Shown in pieces: positions 1 through 11,420 of a stretch of DNA of 64,000 nt. Origin of the DNA: Ceratopteris richardii (lineage: Eukaryota > Streptophyta > Polypodiopsida > Polypodiales > Pteridaceae); contig CM035422.1 in the NCBI GenBank assembly GCA_020310875.1, forward strand, positions 52,342,394 through 52,406,393, given 5' to 3'. The translations under genes and the position numbers were made by a program. Under the pieces are notes generated by a model. That model was not told the DNA's origin, searched no databases, and saw only the letters and a program-made list of their open reading frames with translations. Positions within the stretch are counted from its first letter, which is position 1; each line of letters begins with the position of its first letter.

Positions 1-335
1 TTTCATTCAGAGACCACGATACATGGATACATACATTGCACCAGCAGAGAGTGGCCTTTGGGCAGCTTATAGTATCATCACACCAGCTCGAGATTGAGGC
101 TGGGCGAGTGACACACACCCCCGGGGATGAGAGATTATGCACGATGTGCGAAGAGGAGGTGGAGGACGAGGAGCACTACACATGTAGATGCTAGGCATAT
201 GAGGATATCCGAGACTACTACCCACAACTCTTTAGGGGGTCTAGAGAGACCACCGCTTTATTGGAGACGGAGGACCAGATGCTCTAGGTCGTTTCCTAGT
301 AGAGCTCCAGCACCGCCTTGCCTCACTTCTCTAGC
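1..335 (+). pseudogene. Decayed C-terminal end of a non-LTR retrotransposon polyprotein
   Basis: Read in the frame of the codon at 90, the DNA gives EIEAGR followed by a Cys-x2-Cys (138-149), an acidic stretch and His-x3-Cys-x-Cys (174-191), then AYEDIRDYYP. This is the layout of the zinc-binding tail found after the RT domain of many LINEs (CxxC, acidic VEDEEH, Cys, then a YxDIR segment). A TAG sits at 192-194, another closes the frame near 277, and related text continues one frame over to about 330 (LGRFLVELQHRLASLL). The element is therefore broken by at least two stops and one frameshift. The RT part would lie left of the window. It does not resemble the tail of the LINE at 12.5 kb, so it is a second LINE lineage. 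Confidence is moderate because only about 80 residues are visible. Confidence 0.6.
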
Positions 336-726
336 AGATGGAGATACACCTGACCCCCCATACTCAAATTACAAAATTTTTTAGACCCACAATTGCCCGA
401 GAGCCCAACTTGACACGGGATTTCACATTATAGGGGTAGAGGAGCTTAGACGACAGCTCTGATGAACGAGACCCCCACTCTGGAGAGCTCGCCCCCACTA
501 GAGAGAGATTCAGGTGATTCATGCATGCCATGACATGGAGATATAGACATCAACAACGCACCCCGATTGATCTCGATGTGTAGAGCATTCTGAGGCTCAC
601 CACGATGCCTTACCCACCGATGGATTATATCCTACATCCACTCGAGGTAGCTAGACAGCCATGACACCACCCACCCTCCCCTCTCTATGCATATCATATT
701 TGTATCTCACATGCTGAGTACATAGA
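336..726. other. Unassigned stretch downstream of the LINE tail
   Basis: About 390 bases, more GC-rich than the following sequence, with no frame I recognise. It may be the rest of the decayed non-LTR element, including its 3' untranslated end, but no poly(A) end or target duplication is visible. Confidence 0.4.
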
Positions 727-915
727 GTGCATACCCATAGCACCCCACACCCTCGATCCCAGGTATTATCCACTCCTTTTATACTTTGTTTTGTACTCAC
801 ATTTTATTTTACTTTTGGGATCACAGTGGATCGGATCATGCTGATGTATATGTTTTGCCTCATAGGCCGATTTTGGCCTCTAATAGATGTTAAAAGTCTT
901 TCTTTCTTCTTACTT

Positions 916-1095
<180 letters not shown>

Positions 1096-1234
1096 TCAGA
1101 TTATATATACACCAAGGATCAAATTATTGACGTATTTATAAAGGTTATGAATGCAATGAAGATTCAAAGGTGAAGCAATGCATTCAAATGAAGGAGGTTG
1201 TATGAGCTAGGAATAATGAATCTTGAGGGGGAAG
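1096..1234 (+). pseudogene. Copia RNase H C-terminal remnant with polypurine tract
   Basis: The plus strand reads [18 protein letters not shown] at about 1107-1165, the degenerate form of the TKxQ-x-AD-x-FTK block that ends copia RNase H domains. It stops shortly afterwards at a TGA. A purine-rich run (cttgagggggaag, 1222-1234) directly precedes a TG that starts an LTR, as expected for a copia polypurine tract. Everything upstream is lost behind the microsatellite. The minus-strand element at 3.1 kb has the same final block, so the two belong to one family. Confidence 0.72.
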
Positions 1235-2175
1235 TGTTCAAAATGCAAGATTCACGAGCTTTTCACTTCAATATATTCATATGGAGGAGTTTAGCTTGTG
1301 GATTCAACCCATCCACCAAACAATCCTCAAATATTTGAACTTGTCCCTCCAACTTAGGAGGAAGGAAGTTAGGCGAAGTACTTGTCAATTTTAGGATAAC
1401 TGTTCAACTCTTGTATATATACATGTCTCATGACGATTTTCATTGATCTCATGTGTTTGTTTGTGAGTTCTACTTAGTTTTTAGTGTGCTAGAATTAAAC
1501 AAGCAAGTCCCTAGCTTAAGCAATGCCCTTATTCGCCTCAATCCTAGGTTTGGGTTAGGATATCTCATTGCATGTGTATGCACAGACTAGTCTGCTTTCT
1601 CTAGGTTATAATTGATGCTTCCTTTATTATGCAAATCCATTTGTTTAGATTTTGCTCTTGTTAGTGAACTAATAAAATCTTCTAAATTTGGATCATCTCT
1701 CACGTTCTACCTCCACATACTCTTTTGAGTAAGGGAGTCTTGAGTGAAGATGTGTGTCTCTGCATTGTTCATTGTGATTGTAGATTGGATATCCTATCTT
1801 GTAGGCATTTCCATTTGAAGTTTGAACATCTTTTTCAATTGAAATTTGTTGCATCTAAAAGGTTATAAAGTCTTCTAAAAGTATGTAAATGTCTCTAGAT
1901 TTTTCTTGGCCATCTTCGAGTAACACTTCTTGGTGTGAACGTATGTGTCAATGTACTATGTCTTTGTGTGATTGAAGGGTCCTATCTTGCAAGCTTTCAT
2001 TCTCTTTGTTAAATCCTCCATTTTGAATTATCATAGGCTTGTTAGAAAACCTTTAGAGTCTTTTATTGTGTTAAAGCTCTCTCTAATAGCCTCCATAGTC
2101 TCTAATTAATGAAGAAATATGTGCAACAAGGTCTTACAAAGTGCATCATGGAGGGTACATCAAGCTTCTAGCTGC
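1235..2175 (+). repeat. Copia 3' LTR, plus strand (left arm of inverted pair)
   Basis: The LTR starts with TGTTCAAAATGC immediately after the polypurine tract at 1222-1234. Its whole length aligns, with many mismatches, to the reverse complement of 2176-3105. Landmarks shared by both arms include the run around 1420 (ctcttgtatatat), the block around 1665-1690 (ctaataaaatcttctaaatt) and the block around 2035-2045 (ataggcttgtt). The right limit cannot be separated from the palindrome centre, so the end is approximate. No 5' LTR partner in the same orientation is present. Confidence 0.65.
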
Positions 2176-3105
2176 ATAGAGAGATACATTCTCGAAGATG
2201 CAATCTGTGAGACCCTAGTGGAGAGATTTGTTCATCAACCAAAAGCTATGTAAACATCTTTAGAGAGATTTTGTATAATAAAATAAGACTTAAGGGCTTT
2301 GCAACAAGCCTAATATCATTCAAAACGGAGACTTCCACAAAGATATTCTAAGCCTACAAGATAGGCTACTTGAATCATACCTAAATAGTAGTACACAGAC
2401 ACATAAACTAACTCCTCGAAGTGTTACGTAGATATCATGAAGAGATATCTAGACAAATTACACATACTTTTAGAGAGCTTTAGGGGTTTTGAAATGAAAC
2501 AAATTTCATCCAAAATAGATGCTCACACATCATATAGAAATACTAAAAGATAGTCTATCTAGCCCACACTTAGAATGAGAAATGTGGATACACACGTGAA
2601 GTCCAAACTTGAGAATCGGGGCCAAAATTAGAAGACTTTATTAGCTAACCAATAAAAGAAAAAGCTAAGAAAGTGGACTCCTACAATAGAAGAAGAATAA
2701 TCCAATAAACTCAAAGAAATATAGACAAGTCATTGCATGCACATGTGGTGGGATACCCCATATCCAAACTTGGAATTAAAGCGTCAGGGATCTTGGTTAA
2801 GCCATGGGCTTTCTTTCTTGACTCCAACATACAAAAATCTAACTAGGACACATAAAGAAGCACCTGCGGTCAATGGAATATATGGTGGGACATTATATAT
2901 ACAAGAGTTGGAAAGTTCTCCTTATATTTAAGAGTACTTTTCCTAACTTTCATCCTTCTACATTGGAGGAATGGCTTGAGAGATTTGGGCATTTTTTTCG
3001 TGGATCCAATTCATTGAAACCAAGAGTTCAACTCTTCCATTTGCATGTCAAAGTGACAAACTGTGAAGCTTGCATTTTTGCATGTCAAAGCTTCATTCTT
3101 TAATC
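2176..3105 (-). repeat. Copia 3' LTR, minus strand (right arm of inverted pair)
   Basis: This is the reverse-complement partner of 1235-2175. On the minus strand it follows an RNase H end (3,106-3,300), so it is the 3' LTR of a minus-strand copia. The two LTRs meet at about 2175 with little or no spacer. Mismatches and indels are frequent, so the pair is old. Limits are good to roughly 30 bases. Confidence 0.62.
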
Positions 3106-4796
3106 CTCATCCAAGATCCTTTGTTTGAATGAATTGCTTTTGAGATCTTCATTCCATTGAAAAGCTTTATAAGCATGCCAAAAACTTGGTCCTTGGTAGC
3201 TATATGCACCGAAACTTCCTTTGAAATCATCTTTTACCTTATGAAGTGATAGTGCATTTCAATATGCGTGGTTCTATCATGATAGATAAGATTGATACTA
3301 AGTGAATGCTACTCATACTAGTGCAAAAAATTTGATATGTATTAAGTTGCAATTTAGGTCCATAAATAGATTCTTAATCTACATTAAATCACATGTAACT
3401 TGAGTTAATGCTCTATACTCAACCTTAGCTGAAGATAATGCCACTATGGACTATGGGCTGCTTCTTTGAGCTCCATGAAATAATCTTCTTACCTAGCATG
3501 GATAGGTATCCATTTGTACTCCTATCTTTTTGGAATGTTCTCGATCTACATAAAATTAAGATTTGACTTGTAGATCACAATCAAATGAGTAGAATAACCC
3601 TTTATTTATAGTAGGCTTGAGATATCTTCACATTTTTCTTGAAGTTTGAAAATGTATATAAAATTTCCCAAGTCTTGCTACCACATTTTGGACATAATAA
3701 GAGATTCTAAGAAGTTTAATCCATATTGGACAATACCTTATAGAGCTTCATAGATATGGCATACTATCTTCTAAGGAAATACAAATACCCCACATAAAAG
3801 TCTAAGAATATAGTCATGAGGTATAGTGATATTCATTGATATATTTCAATAGAATACCATATCATTACCATCTTGAATAATAAATCTAGTCGTGTTTAAT
3901 GAATAAAAAACATTTTATATTCAATTTTTTCTACTTGGATGATGGTTTGCATATTATTTCATACTTAAGGATTTGAATTTGGACCTTTCTTTAGGGTTTC
4001 TATCATGCAAGAGGCAAGAACATAATTTTTGAAAGGTGGAATAGGTAAGTGGTAGGAAGATATTAGGGCTGTTGAGATGACATCCATATGTTTCTCATAT
4101 CACTATAGTAAAAGTTGAGGGTAAGATGTAAATTATATAACAAGTTGGACTCCAAGAGTAAAGTAGGAACTTCCAATAAACATTGTATGCCTCTAGCATG
4201 GTAAACTATGTGTGAATGTAAGTAGATAATCCGAAGGATAAGCGATTTGAAATTAGAAAAAGTAGTATGTCCCATCGATAGATTCTAATTCATGGAACTA
4301 GGAAGTTCTATGTGAAGGGAAAACATGAAAAGAAAGGGGAAATCGGAAAACGTTAATATATGAATACAACTGCATGTACGTATATTTGAGGAGAATATTG
4401 CAAAAGGATCAAGTTGACATCATGAACACATTCCATGCATACATACATGCATACACGATGGACAACCAATGTAATCATAGTACAAATGGTAGTCATGTGT
4501 GAAGTGGATGCGAAAGTCTCCTCATAATCAATGCCATATTGAAACAATTACTTGCTAGATTAAAGATAAGAACACAAGAGCAACTCAACTCTTTTGACTA
4601 AGTAAAGTAAGGAAGAATCCACCCATTGGATGGAATTGTTGAAGTAGTCGATTGAAGAACCCTTTCTAGAGCAAGTGGTTCCATACTCCCATTTGCATGC
4701 ATGAAGTAATTTGCACCTAGAGTATGCATATAGGGTCACATTACAAGGCCATGCATCTACAAACCTTGCTTGAAATATATAGTTAGTGGTGTACAC
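3106..4796 (-). pseudogene. Decayed copia RT-RNase H region
   Basis: Going down the minus strand, recognisable blocks occur in the order expected for copia. There is an RT block GIDYEETFASTSHMTTI at about 4,490-4,540 (normally DYEETFAPVAKMTT). An RNase H block SSAKVEYRAL follows at about 3,420-3,450, then RTTHIEMHYHF at about 3,240-3,275, and a terminal block ATKDQVFGMLIKLFNGMK at about 3,140-3,195. The blocks lie in different frames and are separated by many stops. The 4,560-4,796 portion should hold the RT N-terminus but is barely recognisable. It uses the minus-strand LTR at 2.2-3.1 kb. Gag, protease and integrase are not seen. Confidence 0.68.
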
Positions 4797-5328
4797 TCTG
4801 TAAAAGAGTAGGAATCACCTTTTGTACTTTAGGAGTAGTTTATGTTCGGATTTTTGCACTCTTGTACTTTACCAACAAATACACAATTTTTTCACTTGAG
4901 AACTAGAGTATATTAATTTCATCTTTGCATTATTAACCCCAAAACATCAAGAAAGGAAAAAACATGGTAAGATATTTTCAAAAGTCCAAAACAAATCCAT
5001 AAACAAGAAATAATGTCAAAAAAAAAATTGGGAATGTGAGAGGAAGAGAAGACTTACATGGACACCTCGGTAACATATGTATGGATGACTATAACTGATA
5101 GATGTGTTATTAATGGGAAAATGATTTTTTTGTTCATAAATCCCTAAAGACTAACCACATTCAAGTGCTTGTTTTGCAAGAGATGGAATCAGAAAAGCAA
5201 GTAACTCTCGTATTCCTGACAAGAAGTATCGCAAAGGCAAGAGGTCATTGGATGTTAGATGATCCTACACTAGATCATATTTTTTAGGTTAAAATTCGAA
5301 TCATGCATAATAATGGCAAATTGTCGCA
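4797..5328. other. AT-rich stretch with no recognisable feature
   Basis: No coding frame, repeat end or LTR motif is recognisable. It separates the minus-strand copia remnant from the unrecognised plus-strand frames that begin near 5.3 kb. Confidence 0.4.
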
Positions 5329-6169
5329 TTGACTTTGGATTTTATTGAAACACATACTACCTTGAATGTTTATGATGTTTGGGTGGGAGCGAGAATTCAT
5401 GTACGTCTATCTCTAACAATATATATCATTGATCATGAAAGGTACATACATGTTATGAACAAAACCCAGCCATCTAAAGAATATGCTTTCGTTTCAATGA
5501 CTTATGTGAAGGACTTCATGGGAGTTCAAAAGATAATCAAGTTTTTCTAGAATATAATAAAAGAGTTCTTTGGATGGATCAAGGATGGTATGGTGGACCT
5601 AAAAGATGAGGGCATAAATCAACAGTCAAAACATTTGTGGAGATCAATAGAGTGGATATTGAAAATGCTCTGCAAGTAGTGCAAGAACACTTTTGTTTCC
5701 CCATTATGAATTGGTGTACAACACCCTAGAAAATCATCATTTAGTTGTTATCATATGATATGAAGGAGTCATGGAATCAAGTGAATCTTACACCATATAA
5801 GCAATAGAGATTGATGGAAGATGAATTAAACGAGTGACATAAGTTGAAGTTTCCCCTACGATGGTGGAGATCACAAAGTATATCAAAGTATTCGTTGTCC
5901 CAAAACTAAAGAAACAAGTGAGTTATCCCACACCAAAAATGATTTCAACACCAAAAATGGGAGTGGTGAAAAGAGAAAGAGAAACATGGTTTGAATCTCA
6001 GTCTACCCCATCAAAGAGAGTACATGTCCTACCACAGTCCACATTAGCACAACCACCACCTATCACACTTGTGGAGTTGGAATTATCACTACAAGGTACA
6101 CAACAATATGTGAAAGGGAAGTATAACCTAGTGTTTAGGGACACTACTATTTACAATGTATGTCTATAG
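5329..6169 (+). pseudogene. Unrecognised eroded plus-strand coding fragments
   Basis: Two open stretches (5,329-5,550, 73 codons; 5,861-6,169, 102 codons) are separated by stop-rich sequence. The second is basic and Ser/Thr/Pro-rich (KLKKQVSYPTPKM, STPSKRVHVLPQS). Neither matches a family I know. They lie in the same orientation as the coiled-coil remnant at 6.9-7.55 kb, so all three could be parts of one decayed gene or of an accessory ORF of a retroelement. That link is inference. They could also be chance frames. Confidence 0.3.
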
Positions 6170-6251
6170 GGAAAAAGAATGAAGGAAAAAAAATGAAGGA
6201 AAAAAAATGAAGAGAACGGCGAAGCCAAAGTGACAACAAAAAGATAAAGAA

Positions 6252-6280
6252 TAATCATCATTATCATCATCATCATCATA
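6252..6280. repeat. (ATC)n microsatellite
   Basis: A run of ATC/CAT trinucleotides with one interruption. It is responsible for the poly-Met frame on the minus strand here. Confidence 0.9.
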
Positions 6281-6874
6281 TTCAGGATAACATGAGAAAA
6301 AGAAAAAAAAAAAGAAATTCCTACAAACATACCAATAGCATTGGCATCAGATGATGATGGGATGTGGGGAGCACTAGATCGATCAAAAAACTTACCTAAA
6401 ATGGAAGATGTGAATATGGAAGGACCCTCAATGACTATGTCCACTCCCATTGCAACAACTGTATTTACACCCATAAGTTTATCTATCCATATTGTTCAAA
6501 TATCATCAATAATAAAATACACAGACCTAGTGCAAAAGTGTCTACTAACATTGATGAGATGATCACTACAAGAGAGCCACAAGATACAACTACAACCGAG
6601 CCAACACCATCCACTTCAAAGTTACATATAATAACTACAATGATGCTTGTGTCCAAACCACATATATCTTTGAAATTCAAAAGGCAATTGATGAATTGCT
6701 TTATAAATATAAAGGCAACCAAGAGGGAGCATTTTCTATCAATAATCATTGCAACATGGCTGAATGTGGATGTAAATTAGTTAAAGCTTTGTGTCCATAT
6801 GATTTTGAAAGGAATATTGAACACATGGCCCATGGGTTGTCATGGCAAAGACATAAAAATTTAGAAGATCTAAT

Positions 6875-7555
6875 ATGGCACTATTAAAGACTCAAGAGTT
6901 GAATGAAGAATTGATTCAAGAAGTCGCACTTTTGAAGAGCAATCGGCAGAAGTTGAGCATAGAAATGAACACCTTTCACATATTATTTGCTGATCTCAAT
7001 TCCAAATATGTTACTTTGAATGCGGATCATATAAAAGTATCTTCCAAATACACTACATTGGAAGAAGGAACCAATGCACTTATATAAAGAAGTAGAGAAA
7101 ACCAAAATGACAAAGAGATGCTCAACCCTATAAGCATAGTCTAAGAGACTAATGGAAAACCATTTAGAAGAAGAAATAATGAGTTTCTATAATAATTAAT
7201 CTTTGACCAACCAATTGATTTAACAAATGAACATAACAATGAAATTTCTACATTAAAGACACAATTAGAGGAGTACAAATCATAGGTAGAAAATTGAAAA
7301 ATAGAAATGGATGTAATGAACACACAACATTGAGAAAAAGAAGAGGAACTCAAGAAACAAATCATTAGACTAAATGCTCAAGTGATCAAAAAATGCAATG
7401 AGAACGTGGACCAGTTGAAGTTATTAGGAGAGACAAAAATGTCGTTAGACAAGGATCTAGAAGAAACATTAGAATTATTAGAAAGATAAGGGGAAATTAT
7501 ACAAGACCTTATGGCACATCGAAAAAATCACAATGGCTCTCAAAATGTTTGATGC
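6875..7555 (+). pseudogene. Eroded coiled-coil protein gene, family unknown
   Basis: The frame opening at 6,875 encodes about 70 residues of heptad-like charged sequence (ELNEELIQEVALLKSNRQ, then KYTTLEEGTNAL). Translation past the stop at 7,087 keeps the same character for another 150 codons (ISTLKTQLEEYKS, KEEELKKQIIRLNAQV, KDLEETLELLER), broken by several in-frame stops such as those after YKS and VEN. The seen fact is a long amphipathic, Leu/Glu/Lys-rich profile typical of a coiled coil. Function is unknown. It could be a host-gene fragment or an accessory frame of a retroelement; no RT, integrase or transposase motif lies nearby in this orientation. Confidence 0.45.
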
Positions 7556-7689
7556 AATAGTGAGATAAGAAACTTTGAGGACGCAAAGGAGAAAGAGACA
7601 TCCCCATGTTCTCCTCTAATTGATTCATCACTTGTGCGGAGGGATGCTTACTTAAACGTGATTATTATTCCTATAACCCTATTGTTAGA

Positions 7690-7788
7690 GTAGCACCATT
7701 AAGTGGTGAGTTAGGGAAAAGTTGGTGGCACCGTTAAGTGGAGAGTTAGGGCAAAGTTGATGGCACTGTTAAGTGGAGAATTTGAAAA
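7690..7788. repeat. 35 bp tandem repeat, about 2.8 copies
   Basis: Unit of the form gtggcaccgttaagtgg...gggcaaagttg. Copies start at 7690, 7725 and 7760. The first two are full length and the third degenerates after about 22 bases. Each copy carries the same ttaagtgg core. Confidence 0.85.
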
Positions 7789-9412
7789 TGAAGTAGTCAA
7801 ATATATGAAAGAATTTAGGCTAGAGAGAAAAAGCATAGGTTTTTTTTTTGTATCCCTATCCACTATGTTTTGGCATTATGAAGGAACAAACATGAAGATA
7901 TGTAAAAGAGATTACTAAGAAGAATATAGATCTTAATATCAATTTCGCAAAGAACACATTCAACTGTACACACAAATAGTTTGACATAGTATATCCCATA
8001 TGGAGAAATAAATTTTTAGAAAAAAACCACACTTTAATTCCACATTGTTCATTTTTCCCTGAGCCTTAACATCAATCATGGCCATAATTTTTGGAAGCAC
8101 AAAGAAATAAGAAATTATCAAAGAACATTGAATTTCCCTTTGTTACCTAGCCCACCTAACGGATACATGCCCATGTAAGATTATATGATACACGTCACTG
8201 AACATTGGCTCAAGATACATGCTTTAGTTCTAGATTTGGCAATAAAAGTGAACAAAAAAACTTTGACATTGATCTGAACTATCCTTAAGGTATTCAAGCA
8301 TGCAAAGTGCTCAATTTTTAATTTCATCAGCATTAATCATGGCACACATGAGCTACTATTTGATTTGTGTGTTATGGCAAGTAGCCACTTTCATGGCTTA
8401 TTTCTCCAAGTTTATTTTTTTTCGTAGTCATTATTTATAGACATTTGAAGAAGCATTTTTTACAGGATCTTTTGAGGAAATATTCAGAAATACTTTTGAG
8501 AATTACTTCTAATATCAATGCATGAAAGATTGCGTACAAGTTGTATAACTATGCTTCAAGCTAAGTCACATTGAATAATCCAATTAAGATAGAGAAGCAG
8601 AATGAATTATTAATGAATCAAAGAGAACATGTGATCTTCAATGCTTGTGTGAGATGTTCATGTGGGGAGCATGTGGTGCTAACAAACATTGTTAAAAAGA
8701 AACACAAATACAAACTGAACAAGGGGAAATCAACAAAAGAATAAAATATGTAGATAAAAGAAGAAAAATATTAGGCTAGCAATGCAAAAAACCATTGAAG
8801 AGGCACAAATATAATGGCGAGTAATCTAGAAAGTAAGCATTGGGGAAGTTCAGAAGATCAAACACAAATAAATCAACTGTTTGACCAAAAACAAGTGGAG
8901 AGATGTCAAAAGAAGTCATTTCTAGTGGAGCACTTCAAGAATACGTATAACTATAATATACAATATTCTTAGCCCATTAGATGTGGTGAAAACAAAGCCA
9001 AAACAAGGTCAATTAGAGACCACAAGCACTAGGAGGGGGAAAGTATCTTAGAGAAGAAAGTACTACGACAAACACGACTATAGGAAAGTGGGCTCCCAAA
9101 GTAGGAAAGTGGTCCACTTTAGGAAAGTGGACCCCTCTATGATATAATGCTCAACTGATCATAAACATTGCAATTGTGCACCAAGAGGAGTCCTTGAGTG
9201 CCACAATCAGATTTTTGTACCATAGTTAACTAACCTATAAGGTTCTAGTATCTTTTTTTGCAAATGTCCATCCAAATGTATGAATGGACATGAGTGTGGG
9301 CACATTTATATAAGTCGATTCCTCTTCATTTGTAAAGACTTCTTGTCATCTTGGATGGAGAACTAACTTGAAGAAGTGTAGTCTACACCTTCCCCACCAA
9401 TTTTCATTGTTT
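7789..9412. other. 1.6 kb with no recognisable gene
   Basis: AT-rich on both strands, with no long frame, LTR end, polypurine tract or tRNA-like box that I could support. The short repeat aggaaagtgg occurs three times at about 9,082-9,133. The stretch may be very old transposon sequence. Confidence 0.4.
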
Positions 9413-9715
9413 TCATGCTTGAGTAAGGTTAAGAATTCTATGAAGTGAAAGTAGGTGCTTCTTAACACCTTTTTTTTTACCATAACTTTGCATAAGAAAC
9501 TCAGAATATATTAAGACCACTTCAAATGGGTGTGTCTCATCCAGAGATTCAAAAGCACTTCTTATTGACCCTAATTGGACTCGTGATTTGAGAGAAAAGT
9601 CCATTTTAGTGTTTCTTATCATTGTGTGTGTTGATTTGTAGGTCTTGTGCAAGAGAGGTGGTTGTGTGCGCATGTATTTGCTCATCTTGCATTCCTCATT
9701 GAATATTTCGTGCAT
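9413..9715 (-). other. 100-codon open frame, unrecognised
   Basis: An open frame running into the 3' side of the family-D copia remnant. The predicted peptide is basic, with a segment HPFEVVLIYSEF. I do not recognise a protein family. Its position just downstream (on the minus strand) of the integrase remnant suggests an untranslated or LTR part of that element rather than a gene. Confidence 0.25.
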
Positions 9716-9825
9716 TAACCATTATGTGTACACAATCTTCTATGTACATTGACCTGGTCTACTCACGGTCTGATGATTTTACATCAAGTGTCAAGCCATC
9801 AATTGATCATGCTTGTAGCACTGAT

Positions 9826-10838
9826 GATAACTAGCTAGGATCACTTCTTCATGGGTGTTACATGTTGCTTTATTGATTGTTGTTGATGGTTTCCATGTTG
9901 GAAACAAGTTTGTAAGTTTCTTCGAATCCCATAACATATATTTGTGTGAATCTTTTTGCAACCACCCTAGCGTTATACCTAGAAATCGAACCATATAATT
10001 TTCTTTCTTGCTTTTAACACCCATTAGCATCCTATTACCTTATGTTTGCTTGTTTTTTATGATCCACGTAGTGTTGTACTTGTTTATTTTTCCTCACACT
10101 CTAGTATGTTTATCTATCTATTTAGTATTTGTGCTATAATACCAAGATAACAATTCATCAAATATAGAATCTCTTGATATCCTTACATCCTTTGCCATTG
10201 GATTGTAAAATTTGTAACCTTTTCAATTTTTGGCATATCCTAGAAATATACATGTTTCTACATTTACATTAATTTTGTTCCTAATGTCACTTGGTACATG
10301 TACATAATATGCTCCAAAAATGCTAAGATGAAATAGATTTGGGTTGAAACCATGACCTTCCTCACATGGTGTTAAAGAGGGTATATCTAATGTAAGTGAC
10401 CTAATCATGAGACACACATCTTTATTGACTACATCGGACTAGTAATACTTTCACACATTGATCGCATTGGGTAAAGACATAGATGTCTCTACAATATACC
10501 TGCTTTTCCTTTCTATTACCATTTCTTTTGTGGGCTATATATAGGTTCATGATATTTACCTTATGTCACCTTCTCACATAAGAACTCATCAAACTAGGAA
10601 GGAACGTATTGTCTCCCTAGATTTGACATTAGATTTTTTATGTATCTTTGGTATGTTTCTCACCATATGATTTAAACTTTTTCAAGTGATAAAAAACTTC
10701 ACTATTTTGCTTCATAAAGCAATCCATACCATCCTATTGTGATAATATATGAAATTTGCAAAACGCATTCTACCTCTTAGTGAAGTTTCCTTTGTTGAAT
10801 ACCATACAATTTTAGGGATGAGGTCCAATAGACCAAAT
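9826..10838 (-). pseudogene. Family-D copia integrase remnant, copy 1
   Basis: On the minus strand the sequence reads LFHLSIFGAYYVHVPSDIRN and then ETCIFLGYAKN at about 10,417-10,223. This is the C-terminal copia integrase block (IFGCxAYVHVPxxxRxKLDxKxxKCIFLGY). ISRDSIFDELLSWY follows at about 10,140-10,190, the usual 'RDVIFDE' block. The active-site half lies further right, in decayed form. Nearly the same sequence recurs at 10,839-11,420 and at 18,501-19,340. Across 9,830-9,860 this copy shows the uninterrupted form of the site into which the 12.5 kb LINE inserted in the other copy. Many stops and frameshifts. Confidence 0.72.
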
Positions 10839-11420
10839 TCTAAGATGAAATAGATTTGGTTGGAGACTATGCCATTCTTCATATGGATCTGAAGTGGTAT
10901 ATATAATATAGGTGACCTATTATTGACTACATCTAATTAATAATACTTTCACACATTGCTCTCATTGGGTAAAACCCTAGATATGTCTAGATTATACCTG
11001 ATTTTCCTTTCTATTATACCATTTCTTTTGTGGGCTATACTTGCATGAAACTTCTCTTTTGATACCCTCTTCACATAAGAAATCATTAAACAAGGAAGAA
11101 AAGTATTGTCTCCCTACATTTGACCTTAGATTTTTGATATATCTTTTGTATGTTTCTCTCCATATGATTTAAATATTTTCAAGTGATCGAAACTTTCATT
11201 ATTTTTCTTCATGAAGCATGTGCATACCATCCTATTGTGGTCATCTATGAACACAAATCTTTTTTCACCTCTTAATGAAGGTTCCTTTGTTGGATTACCA
11301 AAATTTTAAGGGATGAGATCAAATAGACCATTCATCACATACTTTGTTTGCTTGAATGAACCCATATCTCATTTTTCAAATTGACAAAGTTCACATAGAT
11401 TTCTCAAATACTATGTGTTG
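10839..11420 (-). pseudogene. Tandem second copy of the family-D integrase region
   Basis: Starting at 10,839, the sequence repeats 10,315-10,838 with about 15-20% difference. Shared landmarks are aagatgaaatagatttgg (10,327 and 10,843), actttcacacattg, and ctattataccatttcttttg. It extends further than copy 1 into what should be the GAG-pre-integrase and integrase N-terminal part (minus-strand SPQKKWYNRKENQ, a frame-shifted relative of the integrase NGIxERxNR block). The tandem arrangement, about 515 bp per unit, points to a local duplication rather than two insertions. Confidence 0.65.
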
